Part shown: in pieces, positions 46,035 through 57,570 of the stretch
How the letters are laid out: each line of letters begins with the position of its first letter
Numbering within the stretch: the stretch's first letter is position 1
Source of the DNA: Lepas anatifera
Taxonomy: Eukaryota; Arthropoda; Thecostraca; Lepadidae
DNA length: 64,000 nt
Reading direction: 5' to 3'
NCBI GenBank assembly: GCA_034440635.1
Contig: JAOTON010002229.1
Coordinates: 186,001 to 250,000 of the forward strand
The notes under the pieces: generated by a model
The model's database searches: none
What the model saw: the letters and a program-made list of their open reading frames with translations, nothing else
Told to the model about the DNA's origin: nothing
Program-made: the position numbers and the translations under genes

Positions 46035-46880
46035 TTAACACGCGCATTGACGGGGGGCGGGTACCCGCCCCCTCGGTTTTTCGGAGATAGCAGTAAAACA
46101 GCGGCGCGTAGCGCCACCGTACTTGGCATACCTTTTCCCTCATCATTTTTACAACTTCTATGAAAATTTTAAGGTTAGGTTATCTCAGGTCAGGTCACCA
46201 GTACAGGTCAAGTGACTTGACCTCAAAAAACGTTTAAGATAGCATAAGTCAGAGCAGGGTGAACTTATCTGATTGAAACTCATATCACATAATGGGCCCA
46301 ACGAGTTCTCTAAAATATGTTCCGGTATTTTTGATATCGATGACCTAAGGTCAGGTACGAGGCATGACCTCTCCATTGGAAATACATGGGACAAATGATT
46401 TTTACTGTATAACTCAGTAACGTATAGTGATAGAGAGTTTATTTTAGCTTCATTAGACTCGCCTTGGCTTTGCGGTTCTAATAATATGCATTTTATATAA
46501 TTTCACCCTGACCTGACCTCAGGTCAGGTCAAATCCTTGATTTAACCTAGCAAGGTCAAATTATATATCATTCGATTCGGCTTGCTGCGAGGATTCATAT
46601 AGTTGGAGTTGTTTTGCTCTATCTTTACTTGTTCAGATGTAATGGCCGAAAAACTTGATTCACGTGGTATTTCTATTACGGCATGTTTTGACCTCTCGTG
46701 ACCTTGAATGTGACCTGACAAAAAATGGTTTGAATATTTTCGATGGAGAAGTGGATGGGCTATCCAACACCGTTTACCGTTTTTCGCTACCTACCATGGT
46801 TCTCGAGATCTTAGGGGGCGGGTACACGCCCCCCTCGTCAAAGCGAAGGTGGCTCAGACCCCCGTCAATGCGCGTGTTAA
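46035..46880 (-). mobile_element. TTAA MITE subfamily A, copy A5 (best preserved)
   Basis: Complete 846-bp copy with TTAA at 46035-46038 and 46877-46880. The right-type end carries a perfect 20-bp palindrome at 46053-46072 (GGGCGGGTACCCGCCC core), followed by CTCGGTTTTTCGGAGATAG. The left-type end at 46805-46880 has the double motif. The core TGACCTGACCTCAGGTCA lies at about 46508. Useful as the subfamily reference. Confidence 0.88.
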
Positions 46881-46883
46881 AAG

Positions 46884-47335
46884 GATGCCCTCACTGACCT
46901 ATTGGCTATCATCCCCAGGGGAATTACTCCTGCGAAAGTTTGTGCGTCAGTCGAAATCCAACCCGCCAGTTGAGCCCGCGGTTCTGATGGAGCCCACGCC
47001 CACGGTCGTCCGAGTTCAGTACACATATGGTGGAGAAAGCACCGTCTCGACGCGAGATGTAGCTCACCTAGTGGCAGCGCTTCTCCCACTCAGTTTGAGG
47101 GAGTTTCCGACGGCTGTCGGAAAACTTCTTTGAATGAAAGTTGTCTGGTAGAGCCTAAGGGGTTCAGCAACGCAGATGTTTCCTCTTCATCTGATCCCGC
47201 CGTGCCCAATGTTGTGCATGGTAATGGTGTGTTTAGTTTAGGCGCTGCCTCACTGTCTGATGCTGGCGGCCCTGGTGCCAGCGAGCCCTGTCCAAAAACC
47301 CTCCTCTGGCGCTCAAGTTCTCGTTAGGCTGTCTA
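46884..47335 (+). pseudogene. Ty3/gypsy-type integrase C-terminal remnant
   Basis: The plus frame reads LLLRKFVRQSKSNPPVEPAV, then VRVQYTYGGESTVSTRDVAH. This matches the C-terminal tail of many invertebrate Ty3/gypsy integrases (VR..V..SK..P.VEP..L...P....V.Y..GREST VSTRDLAP). The frame stops at about 47133, and a second frame continues to 47327 with SDAGGPGASEPCP. The integrase core and other pol domains are missing. Copy A5 begins 4 bases upstream, so the MITE may have inserted at or near the break. Confidence 0.5.
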
Positions 47336-47339
47336 AATC

Positions 47340-48567
47340 TGTGAGAACAGTGCTATGGTATATGTTTATCTGCGGCAGCTGATTAAGTACAGGCAGACGT
47401 CTCCATTTTTCAGTTTTAATCCGCTGTTAGGTGAGGAAATCGTAAGTTAAGCGTTTGTCTCTGTTGTGTACCGCTACATTAGCTGCCACGTTGTTTTCCT
47501 ACTGGCAGTAGCGGAGCCCCTCGATGATCCATGAAAGATGAGCCCCCAGCTTTCATGGTTATATATTAGAAGTAAAGCGTCATGGTGACTTACCTGCGAT
47601 TATTTGTATTAGTTTCATTCGTTCGGGCTTTCTGAAGAACGGTAGGCTGGGTAAATATACATCCAGTTTTTTTCAATAATATAACAATGCCTATACTAGC
47701 CTCAGATGCACGAGTTTCTCGTGTGTGAATCTTACGTGTTTTTTCATGTTTTTTAGGCACCACAGCTTTGACCTTTCTCTCTGGGGGGGGGGTGAGGAGT
47801 GTAGTGATAGTTGTTGCTACCGCTCCCCGATGTGCTACATTCTTCTAAGAGCTGGTTTCTTTATTTCCAGGCTATCCTTATCTTTAGCCGGATAACGTCA
47901 AAATCATGAAAGCATCGTCTTTGACTCAGAACATATAAGCAATGACGTCTTTACGAAGCTTAAAGCTACTTTCTATACTCTTTATGAAACACCCTCAAGA
48001 TATCGAGTATGAATTCCAGTGGAGACATTATTTTTATACATGCATACATGACTGTTCGGATTTGTTGCATATGATTTTCGAATAAGAAAATTTCCACCAC
48101 AATCTTTTTGAATGATTTGATTACTCCATGACTTAGGACCTCAAGTTCTATATCTCAAAATAGCAATAACATTAAACATATTTTGGTAACGGAACAACTC
48201 TCCACCACTGCTATGAACATTTATCAAGAAATAAAACACAGCCAATTTGAATCCATGGCCAAGGGCATTTGCGTTTGTGGGATCTCACACGCTGAAGAGC
48301 TGCTCGGAGCTCAAAGACAGTAACAATACGACGCGGCCGGGTTATCTGCCGCGACACTCAATTTGTATGTAAATCAGACTGTCGTGCTCTAAAATATGGC
48401 GCCGCATTCCGAAATGGGCGTAAAGAAGACAGCATCTGGCTCGGATTTGGTGGCTGGTGCTAAGCGGACACCTTAAGCCAAGATACGGACAGAGGGCAGC
48501 AAAACCCCTTACACGGTTACCATTCTTGTAACAAAGAATCTGTCTCCGAAGCTCTAAACCGGCCATA
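47340..48567. other. No recognisable gene
   Basis: No supported feature. This may include LTR sequence of the gypsy remnant, but no second LTR is seen. Confidence 0.45.
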
Positions 48568-48605
48568 TGACCCTGGCAGTTGGTGCATCGATAAGCCCGT
48601 AAGCT
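48568..48605 (+). repeat. SINE tail fragment
   Basis: TGGCAGTTGGTGCATCGATA at 48574 matches the tail of the SINE at 24657. Confidence 0.55.
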
Positions 48606-48746
48606 ATAAACAGGTGAGGAAGCATGGTCAGTTCTTGCAAACTGATTTTAGCAATATAAATTGCATCCATCCATGATGTAGCCTTGGTCTGGGCTCACTA
48701 GAAAACGCGCGCTGGCTACAGGATTTTTTGCCAGCGCTTGCCGTGT

Positions 48747-49520
48747 GGAACGAGAATTAACAGCACTGAGGAACCTGATCCCAGTTGTGCACTGTGGAAG
48801 GAGAATTAACGGCACGGAGCAGGACTCCGTTCCAGTTGTGCACTGTGGAAGGAGAATTAACGGCACGGAGCAGGACTCCGTTCCAGTTGTGCACTGTGGA
48901 AGGAGAATTAACGGCACGGAGCAGGACTCCGTTCCAGTTGTGCACTGTGGAAGGAGAATTAGCGGCACGGAGCAGGACCTGATCCCTGTTGTGCACTGTG
49001 GAAGGAGAATTGTCGGTACGGAGCAGGACCTGATCCCAGCTGTGCACTGTGGAAGAACACGGTACGAAGTGGTACACCGTTCCAGCTGTGGACTGTGGAA
49101 TGAGTAATTCACGGAACTGATCGGGACCTGATCTCAGTTATGCACAGTCGAAGGAGAATTAACGGCACGGAGTGGTACACCATCCCAGCTGTGCACTATG
49201 GAAGGAGAATTTACGGCACTGAGCAGGACCCGATCCCAGCTGTGAACTGTGGAAGAACACGGTACAAAGTGGTACACCGTTCCAGCTGTGGACTGTGGAA
49301 GAGTGATTCACGGAACTGATCGGGATCTGATCCCAGTTATGCACAGTCGAAGGAGAATTAAGGCTCGAGTGGTACACCATCCCAGCTGTGCACTGTGGAA
49401 GGAGAATTTACGGCATGGAGTGCGACCCCATCCCAGTGGTGCACTGTGGAATAATGATTCACAACACGGAGTGGTACACCATTCCGGCTGTGGACTGTGG
49501 ACGAATAATGCACGGGGTGG
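48747..49520. repeat. 51-bp minisatellite, about 16 units
   Basis: Units run from one CTGTGGAAGGAGAATT to the next. Five nearly identical 51-bp units lie at 48786-49040. More variable units follow, with a duplicated block of about 200 bp (AGAACACGGTAC...GTGGTACACCGTTCCAGCTG at 49050 and 49250). Because 51 is divisible by three, frames stay open on both strands (120 codons plus; 154 codons minus, with repeated LPQCTTGTESCSVPLIL). This can mimic a repeat protein, and no start context or neighbours support a gene. Confidence 0.92.
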
Positions 49521-49985
49521 GACTTAGTCGCACTTTTTGTACTGGCGAACTGCAGGCACGTAGAACAGAGCCAGACCTCCAGTATTCATCATCGAGTTCC
49601 CGCTTTGTTTCCCCATCTGACGATGCTGTGCCGGTAGCATACTTTTACCACAAATGTATGCTGAATTTACCATCTCTTCCATATTTGACCAAAATTACAC
49701 AACAAAACTCCCTGACCTGGGACAAGAAACTTTACAGTCGTGGTCACCCATTAGTGCGCTTATATGCACAGTGTTATTGGACTGACCAGAGCATATAACT
49801 TTGAAATTTCGTCCCAGAGTACTAGCCACTGACGACGCGGAAAGCTGTGCTATTTTCCTTGACAGGCGCAAATGTTCCCCTGAAGGAAATTTGTTTCCAG
49901 AACGACGAACCAATATCTTTCCTAGAAATATTCCAATATGTCAACTTTACAAGCTGGTGCACTGTACTTCCTTAAAGAAGACACA
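49521..49985. other. No recognisable gene
   Basis: No supported feature. Confidence 0.5.
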
Positions 49986-49989
49986 TGGT

Positions 49990-50470
49990 GTGTCTTATTT
50001 TGAAGGCGGTGCTGGCCGGCCGCTTACACGGCAGCAGGGTGAAAATGAGACGGCGCAGGTCGGCATCGTGCCACTGGGTGGATCGATCCCGACCGCGCTC
50101 CTCCAACAGCGTGGGGAAGACGCGTGCGTTTGCGGGCGTCTGTGATTTCGCGGCAGCCACGTCGGTTGATAATGGAATCCTGTCGTCTGGCGGGTGCTGA
50201 ATTCATCGGTGCGCGACGCTGCCGATGCGTCGCAGCAGAATTTATCACTGCAAGCTGGGCGCGGCACCGGCGCCGGCTGTAATTTTATTGGACGCTTCCG
50301 CAGCTGGGGGCCATATCCACTCGGCTCAATTCACGGACGCTCGGCGCAGGACAGACGGACCGATCAGCTCCCGGAAGTACGTCAGCCGATGACTTCTCCG
50401 ACCAGCGATATTCATGCCGGCGGTACAGCGAACCCGTACGCCGCTGTCTAGCTCCCTGCGGCAGTATTCA
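49990..50470. promoter_or_regulatory. CpG-rich segment, possible CpG island
   Basis: Dense CpG (GGCCGGCCGC, GACCGCGCTCC, GGCACCGGCGCCGG) against AT-rich flanks. Several frames of 60-114 codons are open on both strands. A promoter or first exon is possible, but nothing identifies a gene. Confidence 0.3.
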
Positions 50471-51098
50471 CACCGCCACGTCCATATTGAGCTCACTGCA
50501 ACGTGAGGGTCTTATACCGGCGCTCGCATATGGCTTAAAAAATATTAAGCTGCTATGCTCGACCAAAAAATGTGCATGTATTTCGGTTGGGTGAATATGT
50601 TAAAGTAGATGTTCCCTATTGTAGAGTCTCACTAAAAGTCAATGTGCGACTTTCAAGCTTGTTGATGATATTTCCTACATGAGACATATTCCAAAGCATG
50701 TGGCTGTGACAAGGATCCGTGTGGTTTTGTTAAACACATTTTGTCTCCTTGCACTGATATAAACGCAATCATACAGTGAGATAGCAGTAAACACAAAAAG
50801 GACAAATAAATAAAAGAAACAACCGACATCAGCTGAAGAGATATGTCAATGTGCATCAGCAGCGTTTGCAGCTGGCTCTGCTCGTCTCCTGCGCTTCTAC
50901 TTATCCTCCCACTCCCTCCATCGCGTGGTGTGGCTGGGCGCAACGATTGAGCAATGAGTGGGACCGAATGGCGCAGAACTGGGCTCTGAAGACCCAATTT
51001 CCCCGCAAACGAGAAGCGTTGGGATGATAAATATGGAGCCTTTTGCCATGCACTTAACTGTACTGCTATGTCAGTTCAAATATGAGGGTGATGTGTTC
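50471..51098. other. No recognisable gene
   Basis: A 114-codon minus frame (50653-50997) is unrecognised. No other feature. Confidence 0.45.
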
Positions 51099-52038
51099 TT
51101 AACCCTCACCCCACCGGGGGCCAGCAATGGCCCCCTAAGGTTTTTCGGAATAGCAGAAAAATGACGAAGCGCAGGACCACGGTTGAGGGCTCTATCTCTC
51201 ACCCCATCATTTTCACACCATTCCAAAATTTTTCCCCGGGTCACCCAAGGTCAGGTCACCAGGAGGTCAACCATGGTAACCTCACTTCAAATTTTAAGCT
51301 CTATAAGAGCTACGTTTCTCAGCCGATTGATTTGGAACTTCCTACAGTTCATGGAACCGCCAGGGTCTACAAGTTGTATATCCGGGCTTTTTATATTTCG
51401 TGACCTAAGGTCAGGTCACGGGGTGACCTCTCCCATTGAAAAAGCATGGGAAAATCTGTCTCGGCTTGCTCAGAACACCGTTCTTAGACACCCTTTTACG
51501 GATCCCAGGGGTCAAAAACAGTATTTTGGCAATAACTGTCAACCTAATAAAGCTAGAGCTTTGAGTCAAACACCATCGTGTATGTCTCATCACTAGCTTT
51601 AATCTGATATACAGCAAGGTCACTTTCTGACCTTTGATGACCTCAGGTCATATGAGGTCACGAGATGACCTCTGGAGGTCAAACCACTGGCGGGAGGTCA
51701 TTATGTTTCACATAGCGGAAAAAGGTCTGGTATTTTCCTATCCAATGTAGTTTACCAGATCTTAATAGCTCTAATGGCATAATAGTTATGCCCAGTTTTC
51801 GTAAGCGTTGCATATTTGAGTGAAAATAGCCGATCTTGACCTAACTTGACCTCTGGAGGTTAAACCATTGACCTGAGCGCTTAAACATGCAAAGTAATTT
51901 CTTACCGAATTCACGCGAGCTCTCTAATGCACTTTGCAGATTTGCGCTAACTCTCATATTCTCGGGGTTAGAGGGGTCCATCGATGGCCCCCGTTGGGGC
52001 GAAGGTGACGCCGGACCCCCCGGTGGGGCGCGGGTTAA
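51099..52038 (-). mobile_element. TTAA MITE subfamily B, copy B3
   Basis: The right-type end is at 51099 (TTAACCCTCACCCCACC, one motif, GGGGCCAGCAATGGCCCC, then GGTTTTTCGGAATAGC). The left-type end at 51970-52038 has the double motif and GGTCCATCGATGGCCCC, with TTAA at 52035-52038. At 940 bp it is about 90 bp shorter than B1 and B2. Confidence 0.8.
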
Positions 52039-52855
52039 AGCAAGTTAAATGGGGCCCATATAGTTTGGCGTGCATACTTTTCCAGTTTTCTATCTGCTGT
52101 AGTCTGTTTACATAGTGTTCTGTCAATGTTTACATTTCTTAGGTGTCCGAAGAGACAATAACTTTATCAGCCTTCACTGCACCACCGACTGAAGCTGGTG
52201 AAAAACAAAATCCAGGATAAAAACGACGCACTTAGACTCATAGTTATCCCACATCAGATAAACTATTGAAAAGCATACTGAATGAAAAAGCTGATTGTAA
52301 TATGTGGTTAATGTAAAATGATTGGAACAGGAAGCAGAATGTTGATCTATATGAAATATACCGATTTTACAGCCGTATTATTCCGGGTTTTATTATAATT
52401 CCACATTCATAGAACCAGTAGTTATTGCATCTCGTGTACTGGGGCACTATCTGATTGAATGGAGACAGGTTTGAGGAGCAAGTAGATAGACAGCAGCGTT
52501 CAACATCGCTAGATGAATTTGAGGGATAAGTAATGATGCGTGAAAAGTAAAACATACCACTAATATTTTGCCAGTCATTGTTTTTTCGTTATATTCCCGA
52601 TACCTTTTTCTCTTGGAGCTAGTTTTAACCCCACAGTGCCGGGCCAGCACCGCCTGGGGCTCTTTACATATCTACCACCATCTGGGGGATCCTATCGAAT
52701 TTCCATATTATTTCTGATTCGATGATGTCACTGGAAAAAATTGAACGGGACAGAAACCACCCTATACCTCCTCCTACTCTAGTTTAAAGTTCTATCCATT
52801 TACGAGCCAGCTGTATAGGTCAGCATATTTGTATATGGAAATATGCTTGCTCGTT
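52039..52855. other. No recognisable gene
   Basis: No supported feature. GTGCCGGGCCAGCACCG near 52637 is a small G/C-rich hairpin. Confidence 0.5.
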
Positions 52856-53438
52856 TTAACACACGCCCCACTGGGTTCCCTGGCATGACGCGCCCCGCTG
52901 AGGGGGCGTATTTTTCCCCTCCTCTGTATCCCATTTCCCAGAAAAAACTAAATACAAATTACGGACGGTTTTCGAAAGCTCTTGACAAGACAAAGAGAAA
53001 TTATAAGAAGTATTTTCATGTCAGATCAATATTGAGGTCAGCATAGGTCAAAGAAGGTTCCATAGTTTTACAACAAGGCAGTGGACGTTTCCCCTCTAGA
53101 TATTTACTCAGCGGAGCAAGAGAAAACATTTATGGATCATTAGATTCCTCTCACTATGGCAAATCAAACGATGTATAATATGACCTTGCTAGGTCAAATT
53201 GTGAAAAATGGCCTACCCTCGCACTAGGTCAAGGTCGCAGGGTGACCTGGTATGGTCATGTTGTATATCAATCGACTCCTCGTGACAATATGAGCACAAT
53301 GCAGACAAAATAGGAGTTTTATCTCAATTCAGTGAGGAGTTATTGGCAAAACAATCGCTGTATGTTCCTGTGACCTGACATGACCATTGAGAGGTCAGAT
53401 GGTCAGAAAGTCAACTTATGGTCAAGATCATGGTAATG

Positions 53439-54799
53439 CAGGGTGACCAAAAAAACGGGCCCCGTTTACACCTGATGTGATATCTCCTCTATTTATTCAC
53501 CGATTGCCCTTATTTTGCAGGACATGACAGACCCAGCAACCGTGAGCACACTAAGACCCCAGTGGGAGCTGGGGCAAAGAATACACTGTGTTAAATTTAC
53601 TACAATACAGGCTCTTTTAAGAAAACCCAGCTCAGCTTCATGCGTCAGTTCGAATGTGAAAAGGCTCCATCCAAAAGCAGAATCCAGAACTGGTTGGACC
53701 ACTTCAAGAAGTATGGGACCGTGGAGAACCTCAACGCTGCCAGTGAGAACCGTCCAAGCCACTCGGGACGTCCCAAGAAGCGAACATCCGAGCTGGTCGA
53801 AAGTGTGATGAATATTTCCAGGAGAATCCGAAACGCTCTGTGCATAAGCGAAGTCAGTCCCTCGGTATGACCCGTGAGAGTTGCAGGAGAGTGCTGGTGA
53901 ACGATATCAGGGTTTACCCATACAGAATACAGACGCTGCGGACCCTTACAGCCTCAGACAAGAAGCAGAGGAGCGCTATGGCAGTCAAGATGCTCGAGAA
54001 GATCGAGGAGACATCAAGTTTCCTTCACCTCCTTTGGACCTCAGATGAAGCCCACTTCCATCTTAAAGGAAAGGTGAACTCCAAAACAAATGTCTTCTGG
54101 GGGACTTCCAAACCCAATGAAGTAGCCACCAAGCCGCTACACTCCCCTAAGTGCACAGTATGGGCTGCAATCTCAGCCAGAGGCATCATCGGACCAATTT
54201 TCTTCGAGGAATCTGGCACGACAGTGACAGTCACCAAAGAAAGGTATGTTGAAGTCCTCAAAACCTTCAAGAGTGAGATACAGACCCTCTATCCGTCGCT
54301 TATGAGAAAGTTCTGGTTCCAACAAGATGGGGCAAGCTCTCACACCTCAAACCTGTCCCGAGATTGGCTGAAAGAGAACTTTGGAGGCCGAGTGATCAGT
54401 GGCAGGACCGATTTTGAGTGGGCACCCCATAGCCTGGACCTAAGCCCCCCCAGACTTTTTCCTTTGGGGCTATCCTAAGGACAGAGTCTACGCAGGGAAA
54501 CCCAGAACCATCACGGATCTCAAAGAAGCCATCAGGGAGGAGATGAAAGCCATTACCAATTCAGTCTCTAAGAACGTCTTGGACAGCTTTGTGCTGCGCC
54601 TCCAGAAATGCACGGAGCTAAATGGAGGTCATCTGGAACACATGCTGTAGAACGGAGAAAAAAGGCCAAAGACTCTAGTGTTTTGATGTGATGTTTTGAA
54701 AATAATAAACTAGTTACGACCAAAGTTTCATTTCATTCTGACAAAACACTAAGACACGGGGCCTAATTAGAGTTGGGGCCCGTTTTTTGGGTCACCCTG
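53439..54799 (+). mobile_element. Mariner/Tc1-type transposon
   Basis: The inverted ends are CAGGGTGACCAAAAAAACGG (53439) and its complement, CCCGTTTTTTGGGTCACCCTG, finishing at 54799. The following dinucleotide is TA and the preceding one TG, consistent with a TA target duplication with one mutation. Length 1361 bp, containing one transposase gene. It lies inside MITE D. Confidence 0.9.
53524..54650 (+). pseudogene. Mariner transposase, DD41D spacing, three frameshifts
   Basis: It would encode about 375 residues of a DDE-superfamily enzyme that cuts and pastes its own element. The N-terminal part (RQFECEKAPSKSRIQNWLDH) is a helix-turn-helix region like that often called DUF4817; a basic SHSGRPKKRTSE linker follows. 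The catalytic aspartates are in TSDEAHFH (codon 54044-54046), FQQDGASSHTS (54326-54328) and, after the last shift, the PPD codon at 54453-54455. Between the second and third lie 41 residues, the DD41D spacing of the rosa-type mariners. One-base shifts lie near 53596-53598 (a T run), 53795-53806, and in the seven-C run 54445-54451. No other stops interrupt it. It ends at TAG 54648-54650 and an AATAAA lies at about 54704. Confidence 0.85.
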
Positions 54800-55498
54800 T
54801 AATACACGGTTTGAGGATTTTCAGCTTTATCTATCCAGTTTTACTGAAAACTAGCCCTTCCAATTTTTCACCATAGACTTATAATGGGGTGACCAAAACA
54901 TTGACCCCACCTTTGGTCAAAAATAGCAAAATTCTGAGATATTAGACGTGTAGACTCTAATAGCCTCGTCATATTGTGAAAGGTTCAAACTGATCAGTTG
55001 GCATATGTTCCTTAGGCGCCGCTTCAACCTCATTCTAGGTTTTGAGGTCGGGTCGCCTGACCTTAGATAGCTCCTTGACCTGACATAAGCTGACCTAAAT
55101 AATTTGGTCAGATGCGTAAAATTATTCAGGGATAATGTACTGTAAGTTTTATTGCTCTGCATCTGTTTGTTTTAGCGTTATCTGGGGGAAAACCAGGAGT
55201 GGGGAGGGGGAATTTTGCTCCCCAGCGGGGCGCGTGTTAACGGATACATTCAGAGATCTGAGTGACAAAGTTGCACGGTCAGGAATAACGGCCAAATTTT
55301 CTAGAAACAAAGCGCTGAAACCAGACTTGCTAATATTCATGCATGAGCTTGGGCAGTGATCACCTCACGACATTGTTGAGAAGACTTTGCAGCAGCTGAG
55401 TCGAAGTTCGCTCACGTCGTATACTGTGAGAGACATACAATTTCAGGAGAACTGTCACTAAGCTCCGAGTTTTAACGGATGCGTGAAGTTTTCTGGTA

Positions 55499-55900
55499 AT
55501 GTGGGCCTTCACTGCTGCGCTGAAAGGCTACTTTGAAGAGGAGCCGACGAGTTGGTCTAGATGCGCTGAGTATTGTTTTTTAATAAATGACAAAGATTCC
55601 CGATTCGAGGCACTGTTGCTCAAAGCTATCGGCGTCCTCTATGAGTCTGCATGGATCAGAAATGGGCTGGACGGATATTGCAGAACTGGAGTGATTAGAA
55701 CAAGTTTGGATGAAATATTTAGGCATCATACGGATACCGGACGCGTGTTTTTGTCCTTAAAGGGGATGTGGAGCCTTCATAATGGGAATCTCTGGTTGGT
55801 TCAAGTTTTGTTTAGTATCCTAATAGTAAATGTTTTGTTGTTTGTTGTTACCTATCCGGTAAAAAGGGAAACAGCCCCCTGGAGTACAGCCCAGATATAG
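55499..55900 (+). CDS. Hypothetical 133-residue protein frame
   Basis: Starts MWAFTAALKGYFEEEPTSW and ends with a hydrophobic segment (WLVQVLFSILIVNVLLFVV) that could span a membrane once. It contains no recognised motif. A frame this long with a coherent C-terminal membrane segment is somewhat unusual here, but no promoter, splice site or homologue supports it. It lies between MITE copies D and B2. Confidence 0.25.
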   Translation: MWAFTAALKGYFEEEPTSWSRCAEYCFLINDKDSRFEALLLKAIGVLYESAWIRNGLDGYCRTGVIRTSLDEIFRHHTDTGRVFLSLKGMWSLHNGNLWLVQVLFSILIVNVLLFVVTYPVKRETAPWSTAQI

Positions 55901-56500
55901 AGGGCTAAACGCAAATATTTTCCGGAAAAAATAAATTAAGATATATAATCAAAGCGCGATGGATTATATAATTTCATACTGGTTTGGCTGTGAAGTGAAA
56001 TATGATTTCACCTTTAGTAGCTTTGAAATATTATACTAGCAATCATGCTAAGCTGATAATCGTTGTATGATTTTTGTTTGGCCGCAAAAACAGTAAACAG
56101 TAAACATGACTGGAACGACCGAGAATAAACAACATGAGACGATGCTGGAGTAATGGAGTGAGTTTGGGCACGAAAGGAGCCAGTAACTAAGGCGGGAGAG
56201 CACGACGCATCAGATCGCACCTCAAAACCGAGGCATCGTGTGTGTAAAGCGCAACACGTGCGGATATCTCTAACGGCCGCAGGTATGGGCGTCGAAAGCA
56301 GTGGGAATGGGAGAACGCGTCTCCCCATCGGGAAGCAAGTTCCCACCCTTGTCCTCTGCATCCGCTAAGTGGCCACCATTGACCCTCTCCCCCACCATCA
56401 CCGCAGGAGCCCCCAGACGCAGACAAATCCGTAGCATCGCCCCTTACCACACCCCAACGAAGCCCATAATTGCGACTAAATGTCACTTAGCGAAACTTGT
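55901..56500. other. No recognisable gene
   Basis: Overlapping frames of 115 and 99 codons on the minus strand (56014-56486) are unrecognised. Confidence 0.4.
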
Positions 56501-57535
56501 TTAACCCGCGCCCCACCGGGGGTCCGGCGCCACCTTCGCCCCACCGGGAGGCCATCGATGGCCCCGCTCTAACTCCGAAAATATGGGCGTTAATCTGCGC
56601 AAATCTGCAAAGTGCAATAGAAAGCTCGCGTGAATTCAGTAAGAAATTACTTCACATGTTTTGGTTCTCAGGTCAATGGTTTGACCTCCAGAGGTCAAAT
56701 TAGGTCAGTATCGGCTATTTTCACTCAAATATGCCATGATTAAGCAAAATGGGCATAACTCTTATGTCATTAGAGCTATTGAGGCCTGGTAAAGTACATT
56801 TGATAGCAAATTGCCAGTACTTTTTCCGCTATGTTGAACGTAAAGACCTCCCGCCAGTGGTTTGACCTCCAGAGGTCACCTCGTGACCTAATATGACCTG
56901 AGGTCACGAAAGGTCAAAAAGTGACCTTGCCGTATATCAAATGAAAGCCAGTGACAAGACAAACACGATGGTGTTTGTTTCACCGCTCTAGCTTAATTAG
57001 GTCAAAAGTTATTGTCAAAATACTGTTTTTGAACTCTGGTGACCTTGGATGACCTTGGAAAAGTCAAAGGGCAAATATGACCCCTGGGATCCGTGAAAGG
57101 GTGTCCAAAAACGCTGTTCTGAGCAGTCTGACTATTTTCAAACATTTTTGTGACTTTTATATCATGAAACAGCTTTTCCCATGCTTTTTCAATGGGAGAG
57201 GTCGCCTCGTGACCTGACCTCAGGGCACGAAATCGAAAAATCCCGGATATTCACCTTGTAGACCCTGGAAGGGTCATGAAGTGTAGGAAGTTTCAAATCG
57301 ATCGACTTTGAAATGTAGCTCTTACAGAGCTCTAAAGTTGAAGTGAGGTGACCTTGGTTGACCTCGTCTGGTGACCTGACCTTGGGTGACCCGGGGTAAA
57401 AAATTCAGGGATGATGGGAAAATGAGGCAGTGAGAGGTAGAGCCCTCAACCACGGTGCTGCGCCTCGTCGTTTTTCTGCTATCCCAGAAAAACCTTAGGG
57501 AGGCCATCGATGGCCCCCGGTGGGGCGAGGGTTAA
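56501..57535 (+). mobile_element. TTAA MITE subfamily B, copy B2 (best preserved)
   Basis: TTAA at 56501 and 57532-57535. Left end: motifs at 56510-56522 and 56538-56548, palindrome GGCCATCGATGGCC at 56550-56563. Right end: the same palindrome at 57502-57515 and one motif. The core at 56863-56930 has TGACCTCCAGAGGTCA and AAGGTCAAAAAGTGACCTT. The block at 57178-57226 is shared with A and E. Length 1035 bp. Confidence 0.88.
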
Positions 57536-57570
57536 GATTTTTAGTTAGGCTGTTGGAAAATACAGGGCAC

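Larger units (their letters stand above)
52856..55240 (+). mobile_element. TTAA MITE subfamily D, carrying a nested mariner
   Basis: Left-type end at 52856: TTAACACACGCCCCACTGGG, spacer, CGCCCCGCTGAGGGGG, then GGGGGCGTATTTTTCCCC. Right-type end: GGGGAATTTTGCTCCCC (55207-55223), one motif AGCGGGGCGCG, TTAA at 55237-55240. Without the 1361-bp mariner the element is about 1.02 kb, like B and C. The interior has TGACCTTGCTAGGTCA at about 53181 and further hexamers on both sides of the insertion. Confidence 0.78.

Noticed and set aside
48648..49112. Frames of 120 and 154 codons as a repeat protein gene
   Set aside because: The 51-bp unit keeps several frames open on both strands at once, which a tandem repeat explains without selection for coding.
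56187..56486. Glycine-rich protein frame on the minus strand
   Set aside because: Overlapping minus frames are similarly open, there is no recognisable motif, and composition is explained by local GC content.
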